Positions 37,032 to 50,290 of a stretch of 64,000 bases of DNA are shown here, piece after piece. Made by a program: the position numbers and the translations under genes. The notes beneath the pieces were generated by a model. It had not been told where the DNA came from, made no database searches, and saw only the letters and a program-made list of their open reading frames with translations. How positions within the stretch are numbered: position 1 is the stretch's first letter; each line of letters begins with the position of its first letter. Origin of the DNA: Osedax fenrisi (taxonomy: Eukaryota; Annelida; Polychaeta; Sabellida; Siboglinidae); contig OZ025241.1 in assembly GCA_964019155.1 (NCBI GenBank), forward strand, positions 2,624,559-2,688,558. The letters are read 5' to 3'.

Positions 37032-37131
37032 TAATAATAATAATAATATAAATAATAATAGTGCGCATATTAATAATACTTATGTACATATATTACAAAA
37101 TATTATAAAAGATATGAATTTTTAATATAGA

Positions 37132-40100
37132 TTATAGATTACATGATATTAAATATTTAATTTTTGAACAAAATTGGTTAAGTGTGGTTTGACTATTGTA
37201 TGATTTTATATGTATCGGTAGATTATTCCAGCAAATGGGTCCATAATAAGTTATATTAAACTTTTTTGCATTGGTATTAACTAAAGGTATTTTAAATTTG
37301 TTATTATCGCGCATATTATAAGTAGAGTCTTGTAGTTTAAATAAATTTATAATTGTTGTTGAAATTTGATAATTTTTAATCCTAAACATACTTTTACAGG
37401 CATTATAGAATATTATTTCTTTAAAAGTTAAATTGTGTTGTTCTTTGTAAATATTATCCACATTAGTTCTATTTTTTTGACGATATAATATTCTTATAGC
37501 TTTATTTTGAGCTATACTTATTTGTTTTGATGTTGCATCATAATTATTCCCCCATATATGTGTACAATAAATAATATGGCAATGAAATACAGAATAATAT
37601 ATTAGTTTTAAAATATTGATGGGTAAAATATTATTTAGTTTTCTTAGAATTGATAATCCATAATAAAGTTTAGATTTAACCATATTAGTATGTAGTTTCC
37701 AATTCATGTTCGAATCAATAATTACACCAAGGAGTTTTATTGAGTTTTTTTGAATAATGACAATATTATTTAATATAATAGATAATTTTGCTTTATTATT
37801 ATTAAATATTAAATAGTTAGTTTTGCTTAAATTAATTGTCAATTTATTTAATGATAGCCATATATCAAGATTTTTTAAAGTTTTATTCATGGAATTTTCC
37901 ATAGAATCAATATTATTTTCACGGAATATAATAGAAGTGTCATCAGCGAATAAAACAAAATGGCCTTGTGTTTTAATATTGACTATGTCATTTATAAATA
38001 TTAAAAATAATAGGGGACCGAGGACAGATCCTTGAGGGACACCAAACTTAATATTCTTTATTTGTGATTTAGACTTATTGAATATTACAAATTGATTTCT
38101 ATTATTAAGAAAAGATATTAATAATTTTAAAGCAACTCCTCTGAAACCATACTTCTCTAACTTATTTATTAATAGATCATGACTGATGGAGTCAAATGCT
38201 TTCTTTAGATCTATAGATATAGCTGCACAATATTTCATTTTATTTGAAGCTATGGTTCCGGTTAGGTCAGTCAATGCATCGGAAGTTTAAACTCCTTTTT
38301 TAAAACCAAATTGTGATTTATTAATTATTTTATTTTTTTCCATAAAATCTATATATCTAGATTTTAAGACTTTTTCTAAAATTTTTGAGAAAGATGATAA
38401 TAGAGAAATTGGCCTATAATTAGAAGGATCATCAATATTACCAGATTTATATTTAGTTACGACTTTAGCAGTTTTTAGACAATTAGGAAATATACCTTGT
38501 TGTATACATAGATTAATTAAATATGATAATATATTACTTATTGAAGAAATGATTTGAATAATTAGTTTAAATGAAAAGTTATGAGAATCAGTACTATTTG
38601 TTGGTTTACTTTTTTCAACAATATTAGTTATTTCAATTGGATTAGTGGGAGTAATAAATAATGAATTTGTATACTTATTATGTATATAATTAGATGTATT
38701 ATTGGTATTACAATTTTTTTCTGATTTAGAAGCTAACTTCTCACCTATGTTACAAAAATAATCATTAAATTGTTCACACCGTTTATTATCTTCTATTACA
38801 TTAGGAACTATATTACCATTTTTGTTGTTATGTATAATAGTATTTATTTTATTCCATATCTGCTTAGGGTTGTTTCTGTTAGTAATAAAATATTGACTAT
38901 AGTAATAGCGTTCAGCTTTATTTATGATTTTTGAAAGACAATTTTTATATTTTTTTATAAATAGTTTCATTAGATACAGAATGTTTTTTTTTTAAGTTTT
39001 GGTAAAGTTTATTTTTTTTAATTATACATTTTTTAAGGCCCTCTATTAGCCAAGGTTTATTTAAATAAGAATTTTTTGTATATATTTTTTTTTTAGAAAG
39101 GAATTTTTGTTTAGAGTTTTCTAAAGTAGAAATGAATAAGTCAAAAGCATGATGCGCATTATCTATTCTGTATAAAGCTGACCAATTATAATTTAGAAGA
39201 TAGAGCTTAAACTCGCTTATATTATTCTGTGTCATATAATATATGAATTCATTATTTTTTTTAATAGAATTGTTAAATTTATTTAATTTATAAATACAAA
39301 AAATGGGTAAATGGTCACTAATATCATTATATAATAAACCATTAGATATTGGTACATGATTATAATTTGTGTATATGTTATCAATTAAGGTGGACGTTAT
39401 ATTAGTAATGCGTGAGGGTTTGGTTATTATTAGATGTAGACCTAATGAAATAAGTATATCAATGAAATGAGAGACTTTAGGACAAGTTAATTTTAATATA
39501 TCAATGTTAAAGTCTCCGCAAAGAAATATTGTATTATCAGTAGAGAGTGTATTAAATAAATTATATATTTCATCTGAAAAATTAATGATATCAAATTCGG
39601 GGCATTTATATATACCACTTATTATAATATCTTTAGAATTGGGAATTATTAATTTAATGGTAACTATATCAAATGTATTTGGTAATGTTGTACTGAGTGT
39701 ATCAATAGTTATATATTTAAAAGATTTTTTAACGAATATTGAGGTACCTCCACCACGTTTATGATTTCTGGTTATATGTATATTATTATAGTCTAATATA
39801 AAATATAGATCTTTATTATATTCATTTAACCATGTTTCACTTATAACTATTATATCAAATTTATGGTGTAAAGAATATAAATAATTAGTAATAGAATTAA
39901 AATTTTTTATCAGACTACGTGCGTTAAAGTGTATGATGGATATATTACTATTCGTGTGTATTTGGTTTGGTATATTATCATAGTTACATTGATTATTTAT
40001 ACTATTATAAAGTTGTTTTTTATGATGATAAAGAATACTATCGCTAGAATTGAAATGATTATCGAGATTATCTAAAGTTTGTTTATATAAATTATTTTGA

Positions 40101-40138
40101 AATATATCTTTTCGTGAATTATCGGCATTCATAATCAT
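37132..40138 (-). pseudogene. LINE ORF2: APE endonuclease and reverse transcriptase
   Basis: About 1,000 codons. Residues 60-300 form the endonuclease, with FNARSLIKN, the catalytic Glu in ISETWL, GGGTSIFVK, CGDFNIDI and ISDHLPIF. A linker follows, then RT with NYRPISLLSSFSKILEKV, SIDLKKAFDSI (motif A), FGVPQGSVLGPLLF and LFADDTSIIF (motif C), ending in a WNNLPIHIKS-type C-terminus. Two lesions: a one-base slip in an A-run near 38950-38965, and a TAA after FGFKKGV at about 38284-38286 with the same frame continuing. Both lie outside motifs. In life the protein nicks target DNA and copies the element's RNA at the nick. Confidence 0.9.
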
Positions 40139-40455
40139 TGGAAAAATAATTAATATGAGATTAATATAGAAAAAAAATGTATAAGATAAAAAATAAATAA
40201 ATAAAGATATATGTTTATAAAATACTCTGATGTAAGTTTTCAGATGTAATTCATTTTATGATATTTTATATCTATGATGTGACTATCTAACGTTTACATA
40301 TTCTATAATTGTATGCATCTATATATTCATACTATAGTCTATATAATCAGTATAATCTCATCAATCTACTAGTATAGTTTTCTTATTATATGATATATTT
40401 CGTAAAGGATAACAATTACTATATAGAAACAAATTGTATAGTAATATTATAAATT

Positions 40456-40482
40456 AAAAAAAAAAAAAAAAAAAAAAAATTA
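40456..40482 (+). repeat. Poly(A) tract
   Basis: About 27 consecutive A on the plus strand, in the LINE 5' flank. On the minus strand it is poly(T), so it is not this LINE's tail. Confidence 0.9.
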
Positions 40483-41324
40483 TATATAAATTTTTAAAAA
40501 TTAAAAAAATATATATATATATGTACATAAGTTAATAGTAATAATAATATGAATTAAATAATAGTACGGGATAATAGTAATACGAATTGTGAGTGTACAT
40601 GATCTTTATATCAGGGAGAGTGGTCCTCCGATACAGCAGATGATCATAGATGATACCGAGCCGTGTAAACAGAATGTCGTCGAGTATTCGCGTGTATTCT
40701 GGCAGATTCACTTTGTATGTTCTTGTAAGTTCTTGTATGTTGTATTCAGTAGTCGTATTCCAGATAGTACCACGTTTCAGATTGACTAAATGTATAAAAG
40801 GTAGAGCAGCAGGATGTATCCGTTAATGGTTAATAGTGGCTAACCTTATATTGAAGGTAGGTAGGTGACACTACCTAAGGCGCGGCTCCCAGAGGATATC
40901 TCCGGGGTATGAAGATTATAGATCGTATGATATATTTTAATTATAATTACTAAAAGTTAATTATAATTAATGAGTGTAAAATATAATTCTATAATCTTTG
41001 TGATTATTATTTATTTGTTTATTATTTATTTATTTATTTTTTATTTTTTTTTCTAAAGCTTAAAACAAATCCTAAATATAATTGTATCTAAATAATAAAT
41101 AAATATACATTAAAATGCGTTATACGCTATGATATATTTCAAACATGTAGGATAATAATATTTAATTAATATTAATATTATATATACTATAAAAAATATA
41201 TAAATACATACTTATTTTTATAGTAAAAATCTAATTAAAGGATATTTATTAGCGAAAGTAAATAAAGCGACTTTAATTTGGTTGCTATTATGGTTGCTGA
41301 AAAATTATTATGCTTAAAAATAAA

Positions 41325-41815
41325 GTAATACTCAAATATATAAAGTAGAATGGAGATGAAACGATAATAAATTAATATTTTAAAATTCTGAATCGACAGA
41401 AGTTATTATTTTTCAATTCTAGGTCTAATAATATAAAATGGTATTCTAAACTTATCACAATATACCATTTTAATTAAAAAACATTATACGCATTTTCAGT
41501 TAATTATTGAATGAGTTGTAATTGGAATTTAATGCGGGTGTTGAGCGCGCAACACTCGCATAAAGTTATAAATAGAGTATAGGCAACGCCCCAACATTAT
41601 ACGCATTTATATTCACGAATATAAATGCGTATAATGTTTTTTAATTAAAATGCTATATAGAGGCAATTTTATAATACGATTTTATAGTATTAAACTTACA
41701 ATTGAAAAATAATAACTTCTGTCGATTCAGAATTTTAAAATATTAATTTATTATCGTTTAATCTGGTATTTTCAAACTCATCTTCATTCTACTTTATATA
41801 TTTGAGTATTACTTT
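41325..41815. repeat. Long foldback (hairpin) element
   Basis: About 90 bp at the left (TAATACTCAAATATATAAAG... to TATTATTTTTCAATT) is mirrored at the right (AATTGAAAAATAATAACTTC... to TTTATATATTTGAGTATTA). A 23-bp insertion in the right arm (AATCTGGTATTTTCAAACTC...) is the main difference. Inner arms CATTATACGCATTT also pair. The centre holds a 46-bp near-perfect palindrome, 41593-41638. No ORF; probably a MITE. Confidence 0.85.
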
Positions 41816-41987
41816 AAAGCATAATTAGACGTTGATTTTTTTCCACATGTGTGCATATACATAACATTTATATGTGGTTTAAATTTGAAGCGATTCGTAT
41901 GTGTATTTAGTGAAATATCATCGAGTGTGTTGTCACGTGACAATCGGGGACGATTTTTGGGATGGGGACGATTTATTATATGACACC
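41814..41987. repeat. Right arm of long inverted repeat (empty site)
   Basis: Inverse of the arm at 35632-36697 but without the MITE, so it preserves the pre-insertion sequence AAATACACATACGAATCG in inverse. Confidence 0.85.
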
Positions 41988-42475
41988 GGCTTTGCCCGGG
42001 TATTATAATTATAGTGTGATCGTTAACAACGTAGATGTAAAAAAGATTTCTAGAAAACAATTTATTTATTTATAACAAAGCACTTAAATTTAAGTGTTTG
42101 AAAAATGTAAAATGTCTTCGTTAAATATAGCGAAAACGTAAACGTTATAACTATGTATTACCATTTACGAATGCATTAATTATAGTAAAGTTAATATAAC
42201 TACATTTTTACGAAACACCTCACCTTCGCATACATTTTATGTATGAAACATTTTCTTCTAAAATCAAAAGATTAACCGATAGAGGGAAAATAGCTCTAAA
42301 AGGGCAGTTTTACGTAATTATGATCGGTGTAGAGATGGTAATAAAAATGCATCCGAACAACCACAATACTACTTTCCTAGAAAATTAGTAGCCATTTAAA
42401 TTTTGTAAATCCGTCGAGCCGTTTTCTTAAACATAGAACGCATATATATAAATAAATAAATAAATAAATAATTAA
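41988..42475 (+). mobile_element. Unclassified interspersed repeat with (TAAA)n tail
   Basis: Begins CCGGCTTTGCCCGGGTATTA and ends CCGTCGAGCCGTTTTC, an A-rich stretch and ATAAATAAATAAATAAATAA. The 'GAGCCGTTTT...' plus short-repeat tail looks like the 3' end of a RTE-type retroposon or SINE. No ORF. Assignment is tentative. Confidence 0.45.
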
Positions 42476-43670
42476 ATAGACTTTCTTTTATATGTATAGA
42501 AGATATAATAGATAGGTATTATTAAAAAACAGAACAATAATTATATCATTATTGAACATCATCTTAAAGAATTGATATTATATCATATAAGTATTGTATG
42601 TATTGTTAAACTTTCAACATGTAAATCACCATTTAGTGATATTATAATAATAATAGTTATTTTATTAGTAATAATTTATTACACATATTATTATAAGAAT
42701 ATATTATAAGAATTAATATGTAAATAGTATTGATAATAACCGTTTTGTATTGATTGTTTTATTTACGTATATATATGCATTATTATTTATAGAATATTTT
42801 TGATTATATTCAAAAATTAAATTGTTTTCACTATGGGCAGTGATTTTAATTAATACTTCCTAAAAAGGTATTAATTTTATTATTATAATGATTTAATTAA
42901 AATACTGTGTATATATACGTAACATTTTTAATTATAATTATTATTCAAATACACATATATATATATATTATTTAGGAGAATTATATACATATATCATAGA
43001 AAATCATATATTATATAACATAGAAAAACAAATTAGAATTCTTTATTAAGTATATGTTAAATTTAATAAGTAAATTAGAAATATAATAATATAAAATATA
43101 TGAATATATTTATTCATTAATTTTACAAATAAATAGATATATCTAATAATAAGTCATTTATCATTAAATTGTAATACCTAGGTATATATTTTATTTAGAA
43201 ATAGGTTATGATGACTTTAAATTATATTTTAAGTAAATATGTATGATGTATAAGACAATTAATTAGATATACAGAATTATTATCAAGTTGATAATGAAGT
43301 AATTGATACGTTTAGTCTTATATCACTTAGCATTGATAACCCCACTGTTATTATTGTATACATATTAATCACTTACTAAATGAAACATAGTTAAGAAATA
43401 CAAACTCCAACTTATACAACTTCCACTAACGATATACCCAGATATCCACCGCAAGATATCATTTATTTAATTAACTATTCTTAAACATTTAGTCAATGGA
43501 TCCTTACTTATAGTTCCTAACTTATTTATTATTGTATTATTTATTATTAATAGTATTGAAAAAATGTAAATAGTTATTTAGTTATATATTATATTACTAT
43601 GTTATTGTATACTTTATAAATGTATGTATTCTTATTTTCACAAAAAATAATATTATATCAATTATCAATT
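42476..43670. other. AT-rich sequence, no gene seen
   Basis: Apart from short TA runs nothing recognisable. Confidence 0.5.
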
Positions 43671-44612
43671 TATAGTCTACGGCCACTAACATTCATTCTA
43701 TACATTAATGACATATAACATTTATTTATTAATTTAATTGATACAAACGTGATATTATATGCTGATAGCATATCCATTACAATACATAATATAAATAATA
43801 GTAAAATAAATAATAATTAATACAAATTCTATCAGTTTAGTTCAAACAATACATTACAACTAAATATTAGCAAAACAAAAATAATGTACATATATAACGA
43901 TACAAGTATTATCAACACAAATAACTTAATAACTATAAATAATTAAACCATTGCATGTGTAAAGCAATATACATTTCTAATGATTCACATCGATACTAAA
44001 TTAAAGTATAAAAAAATATCACGAAATTAGAAAGAAAAATAGCTAAATTAATATATGTATATAAAAACATTTCTTTTATAATGTATACTAATATTAAAGC
44101 CCAAGATACACGGTCAATCAATATATGTAAAATTGTGTTCACGGTTCAATGATTTATTAAGACACGCCCATTGGCATTTGGTCAGAAATATAATATTGTT
44201 ATTAGTTTACATGTAATTTATTTAAATTTGTCATATAATAACAATTTTAACATATAATTACTAAACTTCGAGACAAAGTTAGTACATTTAAGATTGAATA
44301 TGTTTAATATTTATTAGATACAATAATTACTTTTAGATTTGTATAATGTTAAATACTTAAAATAGTGTATTATATTCTAAATATTTTAATATTATATGAA
44401 AATTATTTTCAAATTAAACATTAAAATACAAAACGATTTATATAAATTGTTAGTATATCTTTATGAATATATATAATAATATATATATATATATATATAT
44501 ATGATTATAAATTTATATAATTATATGCATAACAAAGTATAACAAAATATATGATTTATAAATATTAGATAATGGCATTTTGTATTATGATCAACTAATA
44601 ACAAAGCAGGCT

Positions 44613-44923
44613 TGATAATAGCTACAATAATGCGATTTTTTATATTGATGTAATTATAATAAAATTGGTATAATTGGAAAGCTTATTAAATTATATTATA
44701 ATGTTCATGTTTTAGTTTTTATTAATTTTAATAAAACAAAAGTTAGGAGCAAAAGTGTAGTAATAATTTGCTAATAGCTACATTAATGCGATTTTTTATA
44801 TTGATGTAAATATAATAAAATGTGTATAATTGGAAACATTATTCAATTCTATTATTATATTTATAATTTAGTTTTTTTTAATTTTTATTAAAACACAAGT
44901 TATGAGCAAAAATGTGATAAATT

Positions 44924-44925
<2 letters not shown>
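44613..44925 (+). repeat. ~158-bp direct repeat, two copies
   Basis: Both copies contain AATGCGATTTTTTATATTGA, ATAATTGGAAA and a GAGCAAAA segment, about 85 percent alike by eye. Confidence 0.75.
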
Positions 44926-44955
<30 letters not shown>

Positions 44956-45039
44956 TATTATAATAATTATATTCAAATCAATGAATAGGTAAACAATAAA
45001 CCTAGTGTATTTTATAAACAATGTAATATGTAATGTATG

Positions 45040-45104
<65 letters not shown>

Positions 45105-45639
45105 ATTCATTTAATAGCACGACATTATTTAAAAAAAGATATATTTTAATATTATATATATATACACTATAGTGTATATATTAATATATAATAATGTTTA
45201 AGGCAACAAAGAAGTTACTGTTGTATGAAAATGTAATTCGCAACACTAATTTGTTGTAGAAATTCATATTTCAAGCTACTGTAAATAGCACAAGAAGACG
45301 AGGAAAATAATTTGTGAGGAAATAATCAGTGCCCATAGGGCGCTACTCCTCAACGCTAAAAAATAGTAAAATTTTCTGCTAATAGTAACTCTATACATCT
45401 ATCTAAAGTTGTTGTATGTAGAATTATAGTAATCCTAATACTAATGTTATACTAATATAAAAGCCAGTATGAGTTTTCTAATATCAAATTTTTACCAATG
45501 TCAAAGTTCTTTCCTTCTTTAGTAATTGCTGATATCAAATTAAAATGGCTTTTCAAATATCAAATTCCTATAGAAATATTCTAATATCTAGGCTTTACAA
45601 TGTACTTTTCACCTTTAGTACTTTTTGATATATAAATAT

Positions 45640-46035
45640 TGAGATGGAGGGGGATGGAGGGGGAATGGAGAGAGAGTGAGTGAGATAGTGTGATAGTTAG
45701 ATAATGAGATTGAGTGAGTGAGTGTAAGAGTAAGTGAGTGAGTGAGGGAGAGAGTATGATAGTTAGAGAGTTAGAGTAAGTGAGAGAGTGATTGTAAGAG
45801 TGAAGGAGAGGTATATAGAGAGTGGGATAGGGAGTGCGAGAGTAAGAGAATGAGAGTGAGTGTGATTGATAGAGGGAGAGATATATTGAGAGTGAAAGAG
45901 AGTGAAAGTGATAGTGAGTGAGAGAGAGAAGTATTCATTCTGAGTGAGAGAATGAGAGGGATAGAGTGTGAGTGATAGAGTGAGTGTGAGAGAGATAGTG
46001 TGATAGTGAGACTGAGAGAATAAGAGGGAGTGTGT
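45640..46035 (+). repeat. Purine-rich GTGA/GAGA low-complexity tract
   Basis: About 400 bp almost free of C, built from GAGTGAGTGAGAGA-type words; strongly unlike the AT-rich surroundings. Possible triplex- or G-rich-structure-forming sequence, but no coding signal. Confidence 0.85.
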
Positions 46036-46133
46036 GAATATTTACCTATACATGTAATTAGAAAATTTTAATATTTCAATAAATATAATAGGTTAACTAC
46101 TCCTTTTTTATATATTAATATATACACAAACGT

Positions 46134-46180
<47 letters not shown>

Positions 46181-47911
46181 TTATTTATATAGAATGATTG
46201 AACATTATTTAATAATTTAATAATGATTTATATACTAAATCATATTATCCTATAATATGTATTTATAATAATTATATTTAAGAGACTTTGAATTTGAATT
46301 TAATAATTAATAATATAATTATAACATAAAATATGACTTGATATTAGTATTAACACACTATATTAATTTGATATTTATAGGATATGTATGCTAATAAACT
46401 TAAGATACGATATTATTGATTATATCAAAGAGCTTAAGTATTATATTTTATATTTAAATTAAATATCAATAATATTATGACAAATATAATTTATTATAAC
46501 AAGACATATGCCTATTAAATATTTACTAAATTAATAATGCACATATTTCTAAATAATATTAATATTATTATTATTAATATTATATTCATTTGATATTTAT
46601 ATTATATTGATATTTATACGTAATAAACACTCGCGATATAATACATTTATTTCGTTATGAATTGTTATAATTATTATGAAAAATAGAATTTATCATAAAA
46701 AAAAATATGACTATTAAATATTTACTAAATTAATAGTGCACATACTTCTAAATAATATTAATAAATGTAATCATATATTTGATATTCCAATTGTAATAAA
46801 TAGATAAAATAATCAAATGATTTTTAAATTAATTTGATCTTGTTTCTATTTACCAAAGATATTAATATATTATTATTATCTGTGATATAATTAAATACAC
46901 ATGTTTCCTAAACATTGTGCTGAGTGATATACTACTATTTACATATTCTTAATAGGCGACCATAAATCTTGGGCTTTGCTACTATACTTTTACTACTATA
47001 TCATTATCTAATAGTACCAAACTATATGTATTGTTTGATAATATGGGGAATACATTATAAGAGTAATCTTAATAAAATAGTTATACAACAAAACAAATGT
47101 ATTAGATTAATTAATAAGACACCTAATCGTATAAAAAATATATATAAATTACATAATACTGATTTGTTACATCAACAAATTAAAAATTTAAATATATATG
47201 ATATCATTAATTACGTATCTCTTAATTTTATGTATAATATATTTAACAAAACTTACCAATCCACATAACAAATAAATTTGAATACAAAATAAATTATAAT
47301 AACATAAGAAATAAATGTACTTAGAGAATACATAAATATAAAACAAACAGTAAATATACACAATTAACATGAATGATATTAAACTTTGGAATACTTTAAA
47401 CAGTCACTGTACACATCTAAAATATAATTCATTTAAATAATATATGAAACTCGAATATTTAAATAAATATTAAGTTAATTATTAGTTTATTAATTAGTTT
47501 TATTACAAATGTTATTTTAATTTGATTATACATATAAGTTAACTGATACTATATATGTATTTATAATTTTATTGTCTATAATTTTAAATTTTATTTTATT
47601 TTTTTTAGTATTATATCCATAATTTTATGTTTTAACAATTATTATTTGAATGGAGAGTACCATCTTTATGAGTATATATTACGAGATAATACCTGGTTCT
47701 CTCCTTTGAGCAGAAATTGAATTTGACAAATTGTATTTTCTGAACTCAATAAACTATTTCCATTCATTTATTTATATATATATATTTATATATATATATA
47801 TATATATATAATTTAAATTTGTAATATAATATAATTTGTTAAATGTTGTATTCGTTTTATTATAATAATATTATATTTTAAATAAGCTGATTAATATTGT
47901 AATATATATTA

Positions 47912-48772
47912 GGGGAAAGTAACCTAATATGGAAATTTAACACTTTAACTTTTAACACACTTTAACAATAAATGGTCAACTTATGACTCATTATTTGTAT
48001 TCAAAAATTACAATATATTAATATTATAAGGTTATAGATATTATTGTAATTTTAAAATTTTATTGAATCTTGTAATTACATAGATAACGGGAGTAACCGT
48101 ATACTGTACCCCTTTCCGAATACTGACACCCTATATACCATTAGAGAAACTATATATTATTGATAAATAAATCAGAAAAATTCCAATTACATTATTTATA
48201 ATTAATTTTATGAATAATGTGTTCAAATTTAATTAATAATACAATTTTAGTATCTAAATAATTCAAATTTTCGATTAAGCTTTATTTGTGGTATTAATAT
48301 TATAACGCACGTGGTTTTTATGAAAAACAGAATAGTTCATACGCTGCGCTCTGATTGGTTATATTTTGTCCGTATTAATACATCTAGAGTGTCCGTATTA
48401 TGGACTTATATGACCTCTAGATATATGCTTATAACTTAATGAATATTTGATAACAAATATAGAAATTATATATATATAATTTTGTTGGTGCTTTATTTTT
48501 TTAATAATATAGTGTTATATCTTATATTGATAAATTTGTATATTCTTGTGAATGTTTTAAGTTGAAAATTGTTTTCATAAATATAAAAATGAAGTAAAAA
48601 AATAAGTTTATTGGATATATCAGCAATATTTTGAATAATTAAAAAAATACTTGTTGACTATTTATATAATTATGAATATTTTATTCATTAATATTTTTAT
48701 GTAGGATTTATGTTTTCTGAGATACAGAGAGTGTCCGTATTCGGGCACTGCCCGTATTAGGTTACTTTCCCC
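47912..48772 (+). mobile_element. TA-inserting MITE, family 1 copy C
   Basis: 861 bp, same orientation as the copy at 35721. Ends GGGGAAAGTAACCTAATATG and TTAGGTTACTTTCCCC, flanked by TA on both sides (47910-47911, 48773-48774). Internal order is colinear with copy B, including GATTGGTTATATTTTGTCCG in the middle. Confidence 0.9.
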
Positions 48773-48775
48773 TAC

Positions 48776-48832
48776 TATAACTATAGTATATTCTATAGTA
48801 TATACTATAGTATATTCTATAGTATATATTCT
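48776..48832. repeat. ACTATAGTATATTCTATAG repeats
   Basis: Short palindromic units of CTATAG/TATATTC directly next to the MITE. Confidence 0.7.
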
Positions 48833-49029
48833 AATTTATTATACGTATTTTGAAATAACATATTGTATACATTTGCTTTTATCGTGGTTATTTAATGTAT
48901 GTTATAAATCACTCTTATGTATTATTTATTTTTTAACATATATTTGAAAATATTAAAAAATTAGATATATCAATGTAATAATATTTTATTATTTATTATA
49001 ATCAATTTATTTTTTAAAGAAAATACCTC

Positions 49030-50290
49030 ATGGTTAATGGTGAAAATCGAATTACTTGATGTTTATAACATACCTATATCGTTTCCATTTGTGAAAATTG
49101 ATGGAAAAGTTATCAAACTATCTTATTCAGTTCATAGCATCGGCCTCACTATAGACAAGTTCACAACTGGTTGATGTCATTTGTATCTAATAGAATATTC
49201 AGTAAAGATCAAGTCATCTTTGTCGGCTCCATGTGATCACACTCATGGCGTTCCTCAAGGATCAGTACTGGTCCGATTATTTTTATTTTGTATATTCTTC
49301 CCATTAATTTGATTTAAAAAAATACACATATATTCTTTATCACCTCTTTGCTGATGACTAACACATTTATACTTTTTTTCCACCAGGTTCTGATATTGAC
49401 ATAATTCAACTAGATAATGGCTAACTGTATTACTGATTTGATCTCTTGATTTTCCTCTTATTCTCTTTCATTACATATTACTAAACTGGTAGCATTATAC
49501 TTTCTAGATCTCTTTCTTCAATTACTCTCACTTATTCATTCCTTATCTCACTTCCTATTTCAAAACCATCACTACTCTAGGCTTTAATATAAATAATGCA
49601 TTATATTATTCAGTACATACATCAAACACTTTCCGCAATTCTAATTATTTCCTGTATAATATAGGCAAAGCTCGTTCTAAGCTAACATTTAATTTAACTA
49701 AATAATTATTACATTCATTAGTATTTTGTCGACTTAGATATTGTAATTCGCTTTTCATTAACATTCCGCAATAATTGATGAAAACCTTCGATTCTATACA
49801 ACGTAGAGTTGTTCGCGTATTATTTAAGCTTAAACGTACCGATATAACCATATCTATCAATTCCATAATGGTGACTATCGGTTGGTTGATATTTGATATT
49901 TATGCAAGTTTCGTCTTCTCTGCATTACTAACAAGGCTATATATATATGCGATTTTCAGAATACCTATCGAAGGGAGTTATAATTCGATCAACTACTTTT
50001 CCGAGTCGAAAATGTGATCTGATGAAACTTTCTGTACCGTTTATTTCATCTATATATGATGTTCCGAATGCTCCAAAGTGCTGGAACAGTCTTCCCGATG
50101 AATTACGGATTATATCATATTTTAGTACTTTTAAATATCGCATATATTCATATATGTTATCATTATAATTTCTTCTTTATAAAATTATTATTATTCGTGT
50201 ATTTATTTATTTATTGTTTTATTATTTCAACTTGACGAATATAAACGTCTATAATTTTCATTGAGTAAATAAACCTTTCTATTATTATTA
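49030..50290 (+). pseudogene. L2-like LINE relic
   Basis: In shifting frames: SVKIKSSLSAPCDHTHGVPQ followed by GSVL at about 49200-49270, then a thumb region at 49790-49890 (IQRRVVRVLFKLKRTDIT) and MKLSVPFISSIYDVPNAPKC followed by WNSLPDELR at 50010-50110. The last part is open for 73 codons (49947-50168). Ends about 50290 after GAGTAAATAAACCTTTC and (TTA)n. Related to the 16070-16710 copy. Confidence 0.75.

Larger units (their letters stand above)
44096..46977 (+). mobile_element. DNA transposon-like element with AAAGCCCAAGAT ends
   Basis: 2,882 bp. The left end AAAGCCCAAGATACACGGTC is matched in inverse by the right end (17 of 20 positions by eye). It splits a LINE RT frame, which independently dates and bounds the insertion. 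The interior contains a two-copy ~158-bp repeat, (TA)n tracts, a less AT-rich patch at 45230-45370 and a purine-rich tract. No transposase frame is visible. A target duplication is not clear (ACTAATA / ACTATA is possible). Superfamily unknown. Confidence 0.65.
43670..47775 (+). pseudogene. CR1-like LINE relic split by a 2.9-kb insertion
   Basis: 43680-44095 reads PLTFILYINDI, a damaged YADD (LYADSISITI), LQLNISKTKIMY and HIDTKLKY. 46978-47268 continues as TILLLLYHYLIVPNYMYCLI then IWG and NKCIRLINKTPNRIKNIYKL. The two halves line up with one stretch of the 37-40 kb LINE (NILKLIYYSVFHCHIIYC, HIWG), so the LINE was once continuous. The 3' part ends near 47775 with AACTCAATAAACTATTTCCA and CATTTATTTATA. 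Several stops; inactive. Confidence 0.8.

Noticed and set aside
41809..42060. 83-residue minus-strand frame
   Set aside because: Lies across a long inverted-repeat arm and a retroposon end; no motif.
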